A program made the translations under genes and the position numbers. This document shows, piece by piece, positions 1 through 9,014 of a stretch of DNA of 64,000 nt. The stretch spans positions 1-64,000 of the forward strand of contig JADZCJ010000065.1 in NCBI GenBank assembly GCA_020851635.1. Direction: 5' to 3'. The notes beneath the pieces are model-generated. The model worked only from the letters and a program-made list of their open reading frames with translations, was not told the origin of the DNA and made no database searches. The DNA comes from Anaerolineae bacterium (GTDB taxonomy: Bacteria > Chloroflexota > Anaerolineae > UBA4142 > SHND01). Each line of letters opens with the position of its first letter. Positions within the stretch are counted from its first letter, which is position 1.

Positions 1-2
1 GC

Positions 3-116
3 AAACGCGCGATTGTCGAGCCCGCGCGCTTGTTAACCGGCGCAGAACTGATGCAACGCGTGTGCGAGTATTATCACTGCGAATTACTTGAGCCACTCGC
101 AAAATCACTTTGTTAA
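3..116 (+). CDS. C-terminal end of an unrecognised gene (5' part outside window)
   Basis: An open frame enters from the left edge and runs 37 codons to a TAA at 114-116. The tail is mixed hydrophobic and charged, contains a Leu-Leu-Thr-Gly stretch and two cysteines, and ends Lys-Ser-Leu-Cys. Nothing identifies the family. It is reported as a partial gene because the other two forward frames are closed earlier and the next gene starts only about 190 bases later. It could also be a chance open frame. Confidence 0.35.
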   Translation, partial: KRAIVEPARLLTGAELMQRVCEYYHCELLEPLAKSLC

Positions 117-304
117 AGATGCACTAGCAAAACATTGTGAAGAGAGTTGGATGAACTCGCGAGAAAATATAGAGATGCGACAATCCTTACAATTCGATTA
201 CACTCGGGCGCATCTCGTGTCTGCTATGCCTTTTTTCCCATTCTATCGAGGGGAACGGACAGGTATAGTAGGACTGAAAGGAAAGAAACAGGGATTTACA
301 TATC

Positions 305-2245
305 ATGAATGTGCGCAGAATAACCTTCACGTTGTTGGGCGTCGCGATGGGTCTGACGCTCTCGCTGAGCAGCGCCCGCGCGGGCGTTGAAAAACCGCCG
401 TTGGCGCATCCGTTGACCGGACAGGCGCCGGATAAAACATACGTTGTCACGAGCACTGCAGACTCGGGGGATAACACCAACGCGGCACCGGGAACGTTCC
501 GGCGCGCGCTGGTTGATGCAAACAATCACGCGGGCTTTGATGCCATCCGCTTTGATCTTTCGGGGAGCGGCGTCAAGACCATTGTCGTCAAGAATTATTT
601 TCCGGACATTGCAGACGATTCCGGTGTAATGATTGACGGCACCCAGAGCGACGACAAAATTCAAATTGACGGTTCACAAACGCAAGGACATCACGGCTTG
701 CGTATTACGAGCAACAACAATGTGGTCAAGGGTCTCGTCATAAACGGGGTCAAGGACGGCGCCGGAATTTCTATCGAGGGCGGCGACAACAACGTTCTCA
801 GCGGAAACTTTATCGGCACCGACCCATCGGGCACATCCGCCAAAGGCAATCACTCGGCGATCCTCTTGAACAATGCGCACAACAACACTATCGGCGGCAC
901 GGAGGGCGTGACCCCGGGTGGTGCGTGCACCGGCGACTGTAATCTGCTCGCGGGGAATCGGTTTCATGGCATCGTGCTCGATGCGGGCAGCTCCAATAAT
1001 CGCGTGTGGGGCAACTTGATCGGGCTGAACCGGCAAGGCACCGCCGTCTTGTACAACACGGAAGACGGCATATTGGTTGCCGACAGTCCAAACAATCTCA
1101 TCGGCGGCGATACCCCGCAAAAACGGAACGTAATCTCCGGAAACCGCGTCGTGGATATCGAGCTCGGACTGGATGGGAGCCACGGGAATGTGGTGCAGGG
1201 GAATTGGATTGGATTCAACAGCGCGGGCAGCGCGCTGGTCGCTCCGAGCAACGTCGGGATTATGGTTGGCGTCAGCGCGCACAACAACCTGCTGGATGCA
1301 AATGTGGTTGGCGGACATCACGATTACGGGATTCTGGTATTCATGGATGCCGCGAGCAACGAAATCAGAAATAATCGGCTGGGGATCTCACCCTTTGGCG
1401 ATAACAATTTCGGGTTCGGCATCCGCGCCATCGAAATTATCTCGAATGGCAACAATATTCACCACAACCGCATCGCCAACAGCGCCAACGGCGGCGTGCG
1501 CATCAAAAGCGGCATGAACAACCGTATCAGCCAAAACCAGATTTTCAACAATACGAATCTCGGGATTGGGGTGGATACCGATGCCTTTACAGACAACGAC
1601 CCGGGCGACGGTGACGGAGGAGCGAACGGGCGCCAGAACTTTCCGGTGCTGACGCGGGCAAGCAACAACAATGGCACCCTCACAATCCAGGGCACGCTAA
1701 ACAGCCGTCCCAACCAGGACTTTATCGTCGAGCTGTTTTATAACAATGCGTGCGGCAATGCTTTTGGCAGACCGGTGGGTGAGGGACTGGCGTATCTGGC
1801 ATCTGCCGCTGTGCGAACGGATGGGTCAGGGAATGGCAGCTTTTCTGTCAACATCGGAAACTCTCCCGACAACGGCGTAATTACCTCTACCGCAACCGAC
1901 AGTCAAAACAACACCTCCGAGTTTTCGTTCTGTCGTGGCATCGAGATTGACAACACGACTCCAACGCCCGGCAAGCCGTCACTAGTTGCACCCGGCAACG
2001 GCGCAACAACCTCCGAGAATCCACCCCTGCTGGACTGGGGAGCCACAGACAACACAACGTATTATCGGGTGTTGATACGCTACGATTGGAAAAAAGGTCC
2101 GTGGGCGCACAGAAACAAGAACGTGGGCACGGACTCGTATCGCCCGCCACAATTACAGGGGAATCGAACATACTTTTGGCGAGTGCTGGCTTGCAACTCG
2201 ACCAAATGCGCCAAATCCGGCTGGTCAAGTTTCAAAACACCATAA
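305..2245 (+). CDS. secreted right-handed beta-helix protein with C-terminal Fn3-like domain
   Basis: The 646-residue product begins with a signal peptide (residues 1-26, ending Ala-Arg-Ala). Residues about 45-75 resemble the start of CSLREA-type surface proteins (TYVVTSTADSGDN followed by an alanine/arginine-rich helix). Residues about 80-450 are Asn/Gly-rich repeats of the NNxIGG kind, which form parallel beta-helices. Residues about 550-646 look like a fibronectin-III-like domain (TYYRV, TYFWRV). It is probably a cell-surface or secreted carbohydrate-binding or adhesive protein; no catalytic residues can be assigned. An AGGGA ribosome site lies at 290-294. The gene stands alone and ends at a terminator shared with the convergent polysaccharide operon. 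Confidence 0.85.
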   Translation: MNVRRITFTLLGVAMGLTLSLSSARAGVEKPPLAHPLTGQAPDKTYVVTSTADSGDNTNAAPGTFRRALVDANNHAGFDAIRFDLSGSGVKTIVVKNYFPDIADDSGVMIDGTQSDDKIQIDGSQTQGHHGLRITSNNNVVKGLVINGVKDGAGISIEGGDNNVLSGNFIGTDPSGTSAKGNHSAILLNNAHNNTIGGTEGVTPGGACTGDCNLLAGNRFHGIVLDAGSSNNRVWGNLIGLNRQGTAVLYNTEDGILVADSPNNLIGGDTPQKRNVISGNRVVDIELGLDGSHGNVVQGNWIGFNSAGSALVAPSNVGIMVGVSAHNNLLDANVVGGHHDYGILVFMDAASNEIRNNRLGISPFGDNNFGFGIRAIEIISNGNNIHHNRIANSANGGVRIKSGMNNRISQNQIFNNTNLGIGVDTDAFTDNDPGDGDGGANGRQNFPVLTRASNNNGTLTIQGTLNSRPNQDFIVELFYNNACGNAFGRPVGEGLAYLASAAVRTDGSGNGSFSVNIGNSPDNGVITSTATDSQNNTSEFSFCRGIEIDNTTPTPGKPSLVAPGNGATTSENPPLLDWGATDNTTYYRVLIRYDWKKGPWAHRNKNVGTDSYRPPQLQGNRTYFWRVLACNSTKCAKSGWSSFKTP

Positions 2246-2251
2246 ATAAAC

Positions 2252-2278
2252 AACCGCCGCTCGTGTGGAGCGGCGGTT
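2252..2278. terminator. bidirectional intrinsic terminator
   Basis: An 11-bp perfect stem (2252-2262 with 2268-2278) and a 5-base loop are flanked by A/T-rich tracts on both sides. It sits between the convergent genes ending at 2245 (+) and 2277 (-), overlaps the stop codon of the latter, and can serve both. Confidence 0.8.
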
Positions 2279-3383
2279 ATTTATTTTTACCAAGCAGCTG
2301 TCTGAAAAGCGTTTCGTACTCGTCGGTGATGGCGTCCCACGTAAAATGTTTGTTGACGCGCTCGCGCGCCTTGCAGCGATACTCTTCGGCGCGTTTTGGA
2401 TCGTTCATCAAGTCCTCGAGCACCCCCGCCAGTTCCGGTCCGCCGCCCGCGCCGAGATAGACGCAGCCCGCCTCGCCGATCGTTTCCAAATTCTCGCGCG
2501 TGTCATTCACAATCACCACATTACCAAACGCCATCGCTTCGAGCAGCGCCGGATGAGTCCCGCCGACTTCGGACGTTTCGACAAAGGCATAGGCGTGCGA
2601 TGAAAGTTCGCGGTAACCTTCGCCAAACAAATATCCCGTAAAGATGACGTTGGATCCGGCAGATGCCTTGAGCCGCGCGATATATTCTGTCGCATACGGC
2701 GCATCCCCAACGATAACGCACTTCATGTCCGTCTTGAGATGTTTGAACGCTTCAACCAGATGATGCGCACAGTTCTCGGGAACGAGGCGTCCCACAAAGA
2801 GGATATAGTTGCGCGGTTCCAACCCAAAACGTTCCAAATAGTCCCCCGGCGGCAGGGGACCCACATCCGCCCCATACGCAATATACGTCGTCTCGGCCTT
2901 CCAACGCTCACGATAATATGCCTGGACACCTCGCGAATCGGTGATCACCGCGTCCGGCATTTTGGTGGCGAGCCATTCCGCAAATTGAATATATTTTTTT
3001 GCCAGAGGGGGCCATTTGCGGCGTTTCCAGTCCAATCCATCCACATTCAGCGCCACGCGCTGTCGCGCGAGACGCGGCAAAAATGAAACGGGACTGTTGC
3101 CCGCAATAAACATCAAAACAACATCATACCCCTGCCCCATCGCATGAGCCGACGAGAGCGCGGTATGCACGATCGTGTCGAGATACTTGTTGGTGATCGT
3201 GGGCAGACGCACCAGATGCATCCCGCGATAAGACGGCTCGCTGTAGGAAATGTGGTGTGTGCGGCAATAGACCGTGACGTCATGCCCGCGCATCACCAAC
3301 CGTGCGCCCAGCTCTTCGGCGCACGTTTCGAACCCCCCATAACTCGCCGGAATACCGCGCGTGCCGATGAGAGCGATCTTCAC
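2277..3383 (-). CDS. GT4-type glycosyltransferase with DUF1972 N-terminus
   Basis: The 368-residue protein starts with the GTRGIPASYGGFET signature (residues 7-20) of DUF1972-type glycosyltransferases, which include rhamnosyltransferase-like enzymes. The C-terminal half has the GT4 nucleotide-sugar loop (EVGGTHPALLEAMAFG). It would transfer a sugar from an activated donor to a growing glycan at the cytoplasmic membrane face. Translation starts at a GTG that overlaps the stop of the upstream methyltransferase by 4 bases, so the two are translationally coupled. It is the last gene of the eight-gene operon running from 12792 down to 2277. The sugar specificity cannot be read from sequence. Confidence 0.9.
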   Translation of the reverse strand: MKIALIGTRGIPASYGGFETCAEELGARLVMRGHDVTVYCRTHHISYSEPSYRGMHLVRLPTITNKYLDTIVHTALSSAHAMGQGYDVVLMFIAGNSPVSFLPRLARQRVALNVDGLDWKRRKWPPLAKKYIQFAEWLATKMPDAVITDSRGVQAYYRERWKAETTYIAYGADVGPLPPGDYLERFGLEPRNYILFVGRLVPENCAHHLVEAFKHLKTDMKCVIVGDAPYATEYIARLKASAGSNVIFTGYLFGEGYRELSSHAYAFVETSEVGGTHPALLEAMAFGNVVIVNDTRENLETIGEAGCVYLGAGGGPELAGVLEDLMNDPKRAEEYRCKARERVNKHFTWDAITDEYETLFRQLLGKNK

Positions 3384-4042
3384 GCATCCTCCGACAGCGC
3401 GTTTGTTTCCCCGGAGAGGACATAAAAGGACTTGGTCATCCCCAGGGCGCGTTCACGCAAAATGCGCGCCCCGGGGAAAAAGGCGCGCAGGTCCGCTTCG
3501 CTCAGATAGCGCACCGACATCAAATATTCCCACGAAGCGCCCGCGAGACGGCACATCGCGGATTGAATCGCGCGCGGCATGCGTCGAAAGAACGGGAGCG
3601 GCACATGTGAATGGCTCTCGAACGGGAACTGTTCATTGGGTGTTTGCACAAAAAAAAGCCGCCCCGTTCGATCAATTTCGGCAGCCAAGAGTTGCGGGTG
3701 AGCAACATGCTCGATCACCGAGTTGCAAAAGACCAGATCAAATGCGTTTGAACAAAAGGGCAATTTCTCTCCATCCGCCCGCACACACGACACATGCGGA
3801 AAACGGGCACGGGCGTCGCGCAGCTCGTTCTCGCCCATATCCAACAATAACACGCGCGGCGCCGCTTGTTCCAGTGTTTCCAGTTGGGTCAACAAATAGC
3901 TGCCGGGTCCACCCCCCAAATCAAGCCACCATTGTTTGCCCGCATCCCGTCCGAGAGAGTCCCAAAAGAAATCAAATCGCCGCCGCCGATAGCCGTTTGT
4001 GATGCGGTATCGCCAGCGTATCAATGATTCAAAAAAACCCAT
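3380..4042 (-). CDS. class I SAM-dependent methyltransferase
   Basis: A 220-residue protein with the SAM-binding glycine loop LDLGGGPGS (about residues 40-48), an acidic strand end (LLLDMG) and the post-III motif FDLVFCNSVIEHV. This is the usual methyltransferase layout for small-molecule or sugar substrates. It lies inside the glycan operon, 5 bases after the upstream glycosyltransferase and overlapping the downstream one, so it probably methylates a sugar or a glycan terminus. The acceptor atom is unknown. Confidence 0.85.
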   Translation of the reverse strand: MGFFESLIRWRYRITNGYRRRRFDFFWDSLGRDAGKQWWLDLGGGPGSYLLTQLETLEQAAPRVLLLDMGENELRDARARFPHVSCVRADGEKLPFCSNAFDLVFCNSVIEHVAHPQLLAAEIDRTGRLFFVQTPNEQFPFESHSHVPLPFFRRMPRAIQSAMCRLAGASWEYLMSVRYLSEADLRAFFPGARILRERALGMTKSFYVLSGETNALSEDA

Positions 4043-4047
4043 ACCAT

Positions 4048-5214
4048 TTAATCCCGGACCCCAATCGGCACATTTGCCGGCTCTGCCGTTTGCGCACGCG
4101 GCGCGCGTGCGGCAAGATGATAGACCTGGAGCGTCTGTTCGGCGGTACGTTCCCAGCTAAAGAGCCGCGCGCGCGCCAAGCCCCGCGCCCGCCAGACAGT
4201 CCGCACCGATTCGTCGCGGGCGATTTCGTGCAATGCGAGCGCCATATCGTCCACATTGTAGGGGTCAACCAGACGCGCCGCATCGCCGGATACCTCGGGA
4301 AGCGAGGAGAGATTGGACGTAATCACGGCGGCGCCGCAAGCCATCGCCTCCAGCACCGGAAGCCCAAAACCCTCGTACAACGACGGATAGGCAAAAATGT
4401 CCGCCGCATTATACAACAACGGCAAATCCGCGTCGGGCACATAGCCCGTCATCACCACATCGTCACCCAGCGCCCGCGCTTGCGTCAAAACATCCGAGCT
4501 CAGCCACAGTTGCTGCCCCACCAGCACCAGTTTGTGCACAAGGGTATATTTCTGTTTTGCTCGCGCAAATGCCTGCATCAATCGCACAAGATTCTTGCGC
4601 GGCTGCATATTGCAGACCGCCAGCACAAAATGGTCGGACGTATTGTATTTGCGACGGGTCGAGACAATCGCATCGGCATCCGTGATCGGTTGGAACCGCG
4701 TGTGTGCGGCATACGGCGTGACCTGCACCTTACTTGGGGGCAGCTGATACAGCCGCACAATATCTGCTTTGGCACATTCGGTGTCCGTCGTGACAGCAGC
4801 CGCCATGCGCGCGGAACGCGGAACGCTCCATTTGAGGAACGCGCGCAGCGGTCGGGGGAACCATTCGGGATGCTCCTCAAAGGAAATGTCGTGAATCGTC
4901 ACGACGGTGGCGCATCCTACAGGCAGGCGCAAGGGCGCGTTGTAGGAAAAATGCAAAACGTCGAGCCGATGTCGCGCCGCCAACCTTGGAAATTCAACCA
5001 GGAGCCGCGCCACGCCCGAACGGGATTTGAGCTGAATAATCCGCATGTGCGGGGCAGCGCGGACGCTTTCCGGCAGCGCCTCCGGATTCTCGACATAGAC
5101 AAAGAACGTGTCTGTGCTGTGAAACTGCGACAAAGCGCGCACCAGCTCGAGGATATAGGTCTCGTTCCCCGTTTCCTGATGTCCCAGCATGTGCGCGTCA
5201 ATTCCAATATTCAT
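4048..5214 (-). CDS. GT4-family glycosyltransferase
   Basis: A 388-residue GT-B fold enzyme. The N-terminus ([11 protein letters not shown]) is typical of GT4 enzymes that act on exopolysaccharide. The C-terminal domain carries [16 protein letters not shown], the glutamate-containing donor loop. The start codon lies 9 bases after the stop of the membrane glycosyltransferase upstream, with no strong ribosome site, which suggests coupled translation. It is one of four GT4-like genes in the operon, so the assembled repeat unit probably has several sugars. Confidence 0.9.
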   Translation of the reverse strand: MNIGIDAHMLGHQETGNETYILELVRALSQFHSTDTFFVYVENPEALPESVRAAPHMRIIQLKSRSGVARLLVEFPRLAARHRLDVLHFSYNAPLRLPVGCATVVTIHDISFEEHPEWFPRPLRAFLKWSVPRSARMAAAVTTDTECAKADIVRLYQLPPSKVQVTPYAAHTRFQPITDADAIVSTRRKYNTSDHFVLAVCNMQPRKNLVRLMQAFARAKQKYTLVHKLVLVGQQLWLSSDVLTQARALGDDVVMTGYVPDADLPLLYNAADIFAYPSLYEGFGLPVLEAMACGAAVITSNLSSLPEVSGDAARLVDPYNVDDMALALHEIARDESVRTVWRARGLARARLFSWERTAEQTLQVYHLAARAPRAQTAEPANVPIGVRD

Positions 5215-5223
5215 AAGGATAGT

Positions 5224-7104
5224 TTACGGAAGCGGCTTTTGGATTGCCCGCTGCAAACGTATGTTTCGAAACCAGACAGCGCCCTCGCCTTGATTTTGGA
5301 GCAAGACCCGTGCCCGCACCGCGCGTTCGGGCGCTTGAAACAAGACCGCACCCTGACTCCATTCCGCAGACGGGGGGCACAAATATCCGGCGCCGTTGGG
5401 ATAGGTTTCGATGGTGTTTGACTGTGTGTCCAACGCGGAAACAAATAGACGCTGCTCGCCGCGCCGCAACTCATTTTTGCACTCGAATTGTAACAGATAG
5501 AGCGCATTTTGCTCGATGGGCACGCGCTGGACTGCGGTCTGCGTCTGCGACACGGCATCCAACCTCAAGCTGTCTTGGTCGGCGGACTCGGGCGGCGACG
5601 CGCGATCAGCTTGTGCGGGCAGGTTCCACGGTTTGACAAGGAGGTTTTCGCCTGTCGGTTGGGGCACGGACAGCGCGACGACCCGTATTCCATAAATCAA
5701 CGTGCCCTCGCCATTTCCACCCAACTCGGCAGGATTATAAACACGCACCCGCATCGCCAACGGGTCGGTTGTCACGTTTGCGCGATACCGTTTTAGCAGA
5801 TATTGAAACGGACTGGCAAATTCTTCATTCCGCGTCTGGACAATATACTCGAGGACAAAGGGCTGTCCGGCAGTGCGCGCAAGGATTTCCGCAACCGCCA
5901 TGCGCGTGGTGAGATAACTATTGGCGCCGAGTGACCGCGTGCGGAGCGAGTCAAACTGCAGATAAAGGTTGATTACGCACAACAGCGCAACGAAGACCGC
6001 GCCAATCTGCCGCCAGCGCGGCTGCCATTGGATCAGTCGGTCAAATCCATACCCACAGAGCAAAAAGGGCAGCGGAATGGCGATGGCGACATTCACCTCG
6101 TAGATCGGTCCGGGCCAGAGCGCAAATAAAAGCGGGACAAACGCATACAACCCCAAAACCTGTGCGCCCGACGATTCTTTGCGAAAGCGCAGCACAAGCA
6201 AGACCGCGCTTGCAGCGACCGCAGCGCTCCACACGGCGCGCAACGCTGTCGGGACGGCAAATGCGCGCGCCAGCACCCACAGCGTCTCGACAACTCTCCG
6301 CGGCGCCCCGGCAACACCGACCTCGCCCGCGCGCTCCGCCCCCGCCGAACGAACATAGTCGAGCATCAAGCGCGTATTGGCGGCATCATGCGTCGTTTCA
6401 TAAACAATGAATGGCGCAAGCAGCGCGAGCACAAGCGCAAGTGCAAGCCCGATCATTCGCCCGCGAACGCGGATTTTGAACCAAATCCATGCGGCGGCAA
6501 AAAAAGGCAGGAGCAGCCAGACCTGATCATGGAGCTGCCACGCAATGACCCACGCGCCAACAAGGACGAGCAAGAAACGGTCGTCGCCTGCGACCATTCG
6601 CCACAAAGCATACACCATGACGAGGGTGAGGCATGGCAAGAGCGCGGGGTTGGTGTATGCGCGCGAGACAACCACAGGCACCAAACCGACGGCAAACAAT
6701 GCCGAAGATACCAACCCTGCCGCCGGACTGACGAGCGCGCGACCAACCACATAGACCAGTCCAATGGCAGCAATGTTCACAAGCGCAATAAAATACATGC
6801 CGCCAAGCGGATCGCCTCCTGACAACCACACGGCGGGCAGCAGCAAATAATAATAGGCAGGTCCCCGCTTGAATTGCCCTACTCCCGAACCAGGACCCAG
6901 CAGCGCCGGTTGTCCTGTCTCGACCATGCGCTGAATGGCGGTAATGTCGCGCCCCTGGTCGCCGTCAAAACCCATCAAGTCATCGAGCCGGTACAAACGC
7001 AAGAACGCGCCCACCACGCAGAGGACAAGCGCCACAAACAAGAGAGCGCGATTCCCGTTTCGCCAACGAGACACGGACGCGATTCCGTCAATTGGCTTGC
7101 CCAT
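5224..7104 (-). CDS. GT39-like polytopic membrane glycosyltransferase with C-terminal beta domain (copy 1)
   Basis: The 626-residue protein has about a dozen hydrophobic segments in residues 20-400 and an early acidic loop (LYRLDDLMGFDGDQGRD) like the catalytic loop of the GT39/ArnT/PMT superfamily, which use polyprenyl-phosphate sugars on the outer membrane face. After the membrane part, residues about 450-626 form a soluble beta-rich domain ending in GEGAVWFRNIRLQRA, like carbohydrate-binding sandwich folds. It overlaps the upstream paralogue (7088-9013) by 17 bases. It may transfer sugars to proteins or to the polysaccharide. The acceptor is not known. Confidence 0.8.
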   Translation of the reverse strand: MGKPIDGIASVSRWRNGNRALLFVALVLCVVGAFLRLYRLDDLMGFDGDQGRDITAIQRMVETGQPALLGPGSGVGQFKRGPAYYYLLLPAVWLSGGDPLGGMYFIALVNIAAIGLVYVVGRALVSPAAGLVSSALFAVGLVPVVVSRAYTNPALLPCLTLVMVYALWRMVAGDDRFLLVLVGAWVIAWQLHDQVWLLLPFFAAAWIWFKIRVRGRMIGLALALVLALLAPFIVYETTHDAANTRLMLDYVRSAGAERAGEVGVAGAPRRVVETLWVLARAFAVPTALRAVWSAAVAASAVLLVLRFRKESSGAQVLGLYAFVPLLFALWPGPIYEVNVAIAIPLPFLLCGYGFDRLIQWQPRWRQIGAVFVALLCVINLYLQFDSLRTRSLGANSYLTTRMAVAEILARTAGQPFVLEYIVQTRNEEFASPFQYLLKRYRANVTTDPLAMRVRVYNPAELGGNGEGTLIYGIRVVALSVPQPTGENLLVKPWNLPAQADRASPPESADQDSLRLDAVSQTQTAVQRVPIEQNALYLLQFECKNELRRGEQRLFVSALDTQSNTIETYPNGAGYLCPPSAEWSQGAVLFQAPERAVRARVLLQNQGEGAVWFRNIRLQRAIQKPLP

Positions 7105-9013
7105 CTATTTGTCTCCAGCTCATCGGACGCGCGCTGACGTTGCGAAACCACACGGCGCCAACACCTTCCTGCCGCAGCCATAGAATCACGCGCACACATT
7201 CGGGAGGGGTCCGCACCCAGAGGAGCTCGCGCTGCCACGTCGCAGAGGACTCGAGCTCGAGACCGCCGGGTTGGGGGGCGAGTGAAACAAAATTCCGGTC
7301 CGCGTCGAGGCAGAGAAAATAAACCCGTTGATTGCCGCGCGTCAGCGCGTTGCGATACTCTAATTCAACCGCGTAATCCGTGTCGGGCTGGGCATTGAAT
7401 CGCCGGACCGCCATCAAATCGCCGGTCAGTGCCGACCCAGCCAGCCGGAGCGCGCGTTCGTTTGCATCCCAATCAATCATGGTCTGCCCGGTCGTCCGCA
7501 AACTCCACGCGTCGAGATCATCCGCACTGTCAAAAGCTCCTCCGCGAAGAACATCCCGCCCCAAGGTCGGTCCAATCAAATGAACGATACGGTTGTCCGC
7601 AATCACCGGCGAATGCGCGTACACCGACGGCGCGTATGCCGCCGGCATATAGACTGCAAAACCATCCGGCTGCGGTCCCGTTCCCACACGCGCGCCGCGC
7701 CACTCTAGCAGATACCGCCAGGGGACCTCAAGTTCGTGCGTGATGGGGTCTCGCTTTTCGATGCGCCAGAGAAAAGAACCGAATGGGACCTGCTCGAGCA
7801 TATATTCGACCCCGGCGCGCGCGGCGCCCAGACTTTCGGGCGCAGGAACCGCATGTTGGATCGAAACGAAAATAGAGAACGATGCAGCCAGGCACACAAG
7901 GACGACCCCGATCCCCGCGACCCGCGCGGCCGTGTGAGAAATCGCCATGACGCGCCCGACGCCAAAGGCGAGCGCGAGAATTGGCACAGGCGCCAGTATA
8001 GTGAGATACGAAGCATACAACGGTCCGGGCCAGATGAGATAAAACAACGGCAAGAGAGTATAGAGCGCGAGCAGAATGAGCGTCCGACTCGGCGCGCGCC
8101 AGACCCGGAGAAATATCAAGCCAATGCTGGCGATCAGACCGCCCACCAACAGCCAATGAAATCCGTTGTCGAACAACAACATGCCCTGCGTGATATAGAT
8201 GCTGGAAACGAGCCGTTCGGGAAGGGAAACCCCTCCGATATCTGCGCCGGAACCCGACACTGCTCCACCGACAAACTCGAGAATGGCGCGCACGTTGACA
8301 AAATCATTTTGCAGCTCGTGCCACAGAAATGGGGCAAGCGCAGTCAGGGCAACGGCGATGCCCGCCAAAACCACACGCGGCGTGAGCGGCGGACGCAACA
8401 GCACAAGCACAACCGCCGACCACAAGACCAGGAGCCACGTTTGATCGTGCATTTGCCATGCCAGCACGAGCGCGCCAATCAGCACGGGGAAAAGACGGCT
8501 CCGGTTCTGAACGAGCAGCGCAAGCGAAACAAAAACGAGGATTGAGAAAAAGGGGAGCACGTTGGGGTTGAGAAAGGCACGCGAGAGACTGATGACCGCG
8601 CCCGAAGTCGCATACAGCGCGGCTGCCACCAGACCGGTCCAAGTGCTGCCCACCAAGCGCCCGGCAACAAACATCAAGAAAATTGTTGCGGCATCCAGCA
8701 CGGCGAGGGTTGCCGCCGCGCCCGCGGGATTGCCGCCCCCGCTCGCCCATCCCGCCACCAACAAATAGTAATAGGCGGGTCCTCGCTGGAATTGTCCAAA
8801 GCCCGAGCCGGGTCCCAAAAGCACAGGTTCGCCCGACGAGACCATTTCGGATACGACGGTCATATCTCGTCCCTGGTCCCCCAGATACAGCACGAGCTCA
8901 TCCAGCCGATAGAGACGCAGAAACAGACCAAGCAGCACAATCAAGCCGAGAGCGATAGCCACGACCGGTCGCGGCAGCGTTGACTCGCGAGGCGGCAGAG
9001 AGTGCCCTCCCAT
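7088..9013 (-). CDS. GT39-like polytopic membrane glycosyltransferase with C-terminal beta domain (copy 2)
   Basis: A 641-residue paralogue of the adjacent downstream gene. It shares the LYRLDELVLYLGDQGRD loop, the LLGPGSG and RGPAYYYLL motifs and the closing GVGAVWFRNVSARP of the beta domain. Many transmembrane segments occupy residues 15-400. Residues about 470-641 are a soluble beta-sandwich-like region. It lies one base downstream of the ligase/polymerase gene. The pair arose by tandem duplication and has diverged, so the two copies may use different donors or acceptors. Confidence 0.8.
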   Translation of the reverse strand: MGGHSLPPRESTLPRPVVAIALGLIVLLGLFLRLYRLDELVLYLGDQGRDMTVVSEMVSSGEPVLLGPGSGFGQFQRGPAYYYLLVAGWASGGGNPAGAAATLAVLDAATIFLMFVAGRLVGSTWTGLVAAALYATSGAVISLSRAFLNPNVLPFFSILVFVSLALLVQNRSRLFPVLIGALVLAWQMHDQTWLLVLWSAVVLVLLRPPLTPRVVLAGIAVALTALAPFLWHELQNDFVNVRAILEFVGGAVSGSGADIGGVSLPERLVSSIYITQGMLLFDNGFHWLLVGGLIASIGLIFLRVWRAPSRTLILLALYTLLPLFYLIWPGPLYASYLTILAPVPILALAFGVGRVMAISHTAARVAGIGVVLVCLAASFSIFVSIQHAVPAPESLGAARAGVEYMLEQVPFGSFLWRIEKRDPITHELEVPWRYLLEWRGARVGTGPQPDGFAVYMPAAYAPSVYAHSPVIADNRIVHLIGPTLGRDVLRGGAFDSADDLDAWSLRTTGQTMIDWDANERALRLAGSALTGDLMAVRRFNAQPDTDYAVELEYRNALTRGNQRVYFLCLDADRNFVSLAPQPGGLELESSATWQRELLWVRTPPECVRVILWLRQEGVGAVWFRNVSARPMSWRQIDGQAN

Positions 9014-9014
9014 A

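Noticed and set aside
4024-5421. 465-residue plus-strand ORF
   Set aside because: Antisense to a clear glycosyltransferase gene; Arg/His-rich composition typical of shadow frames at this GC content.
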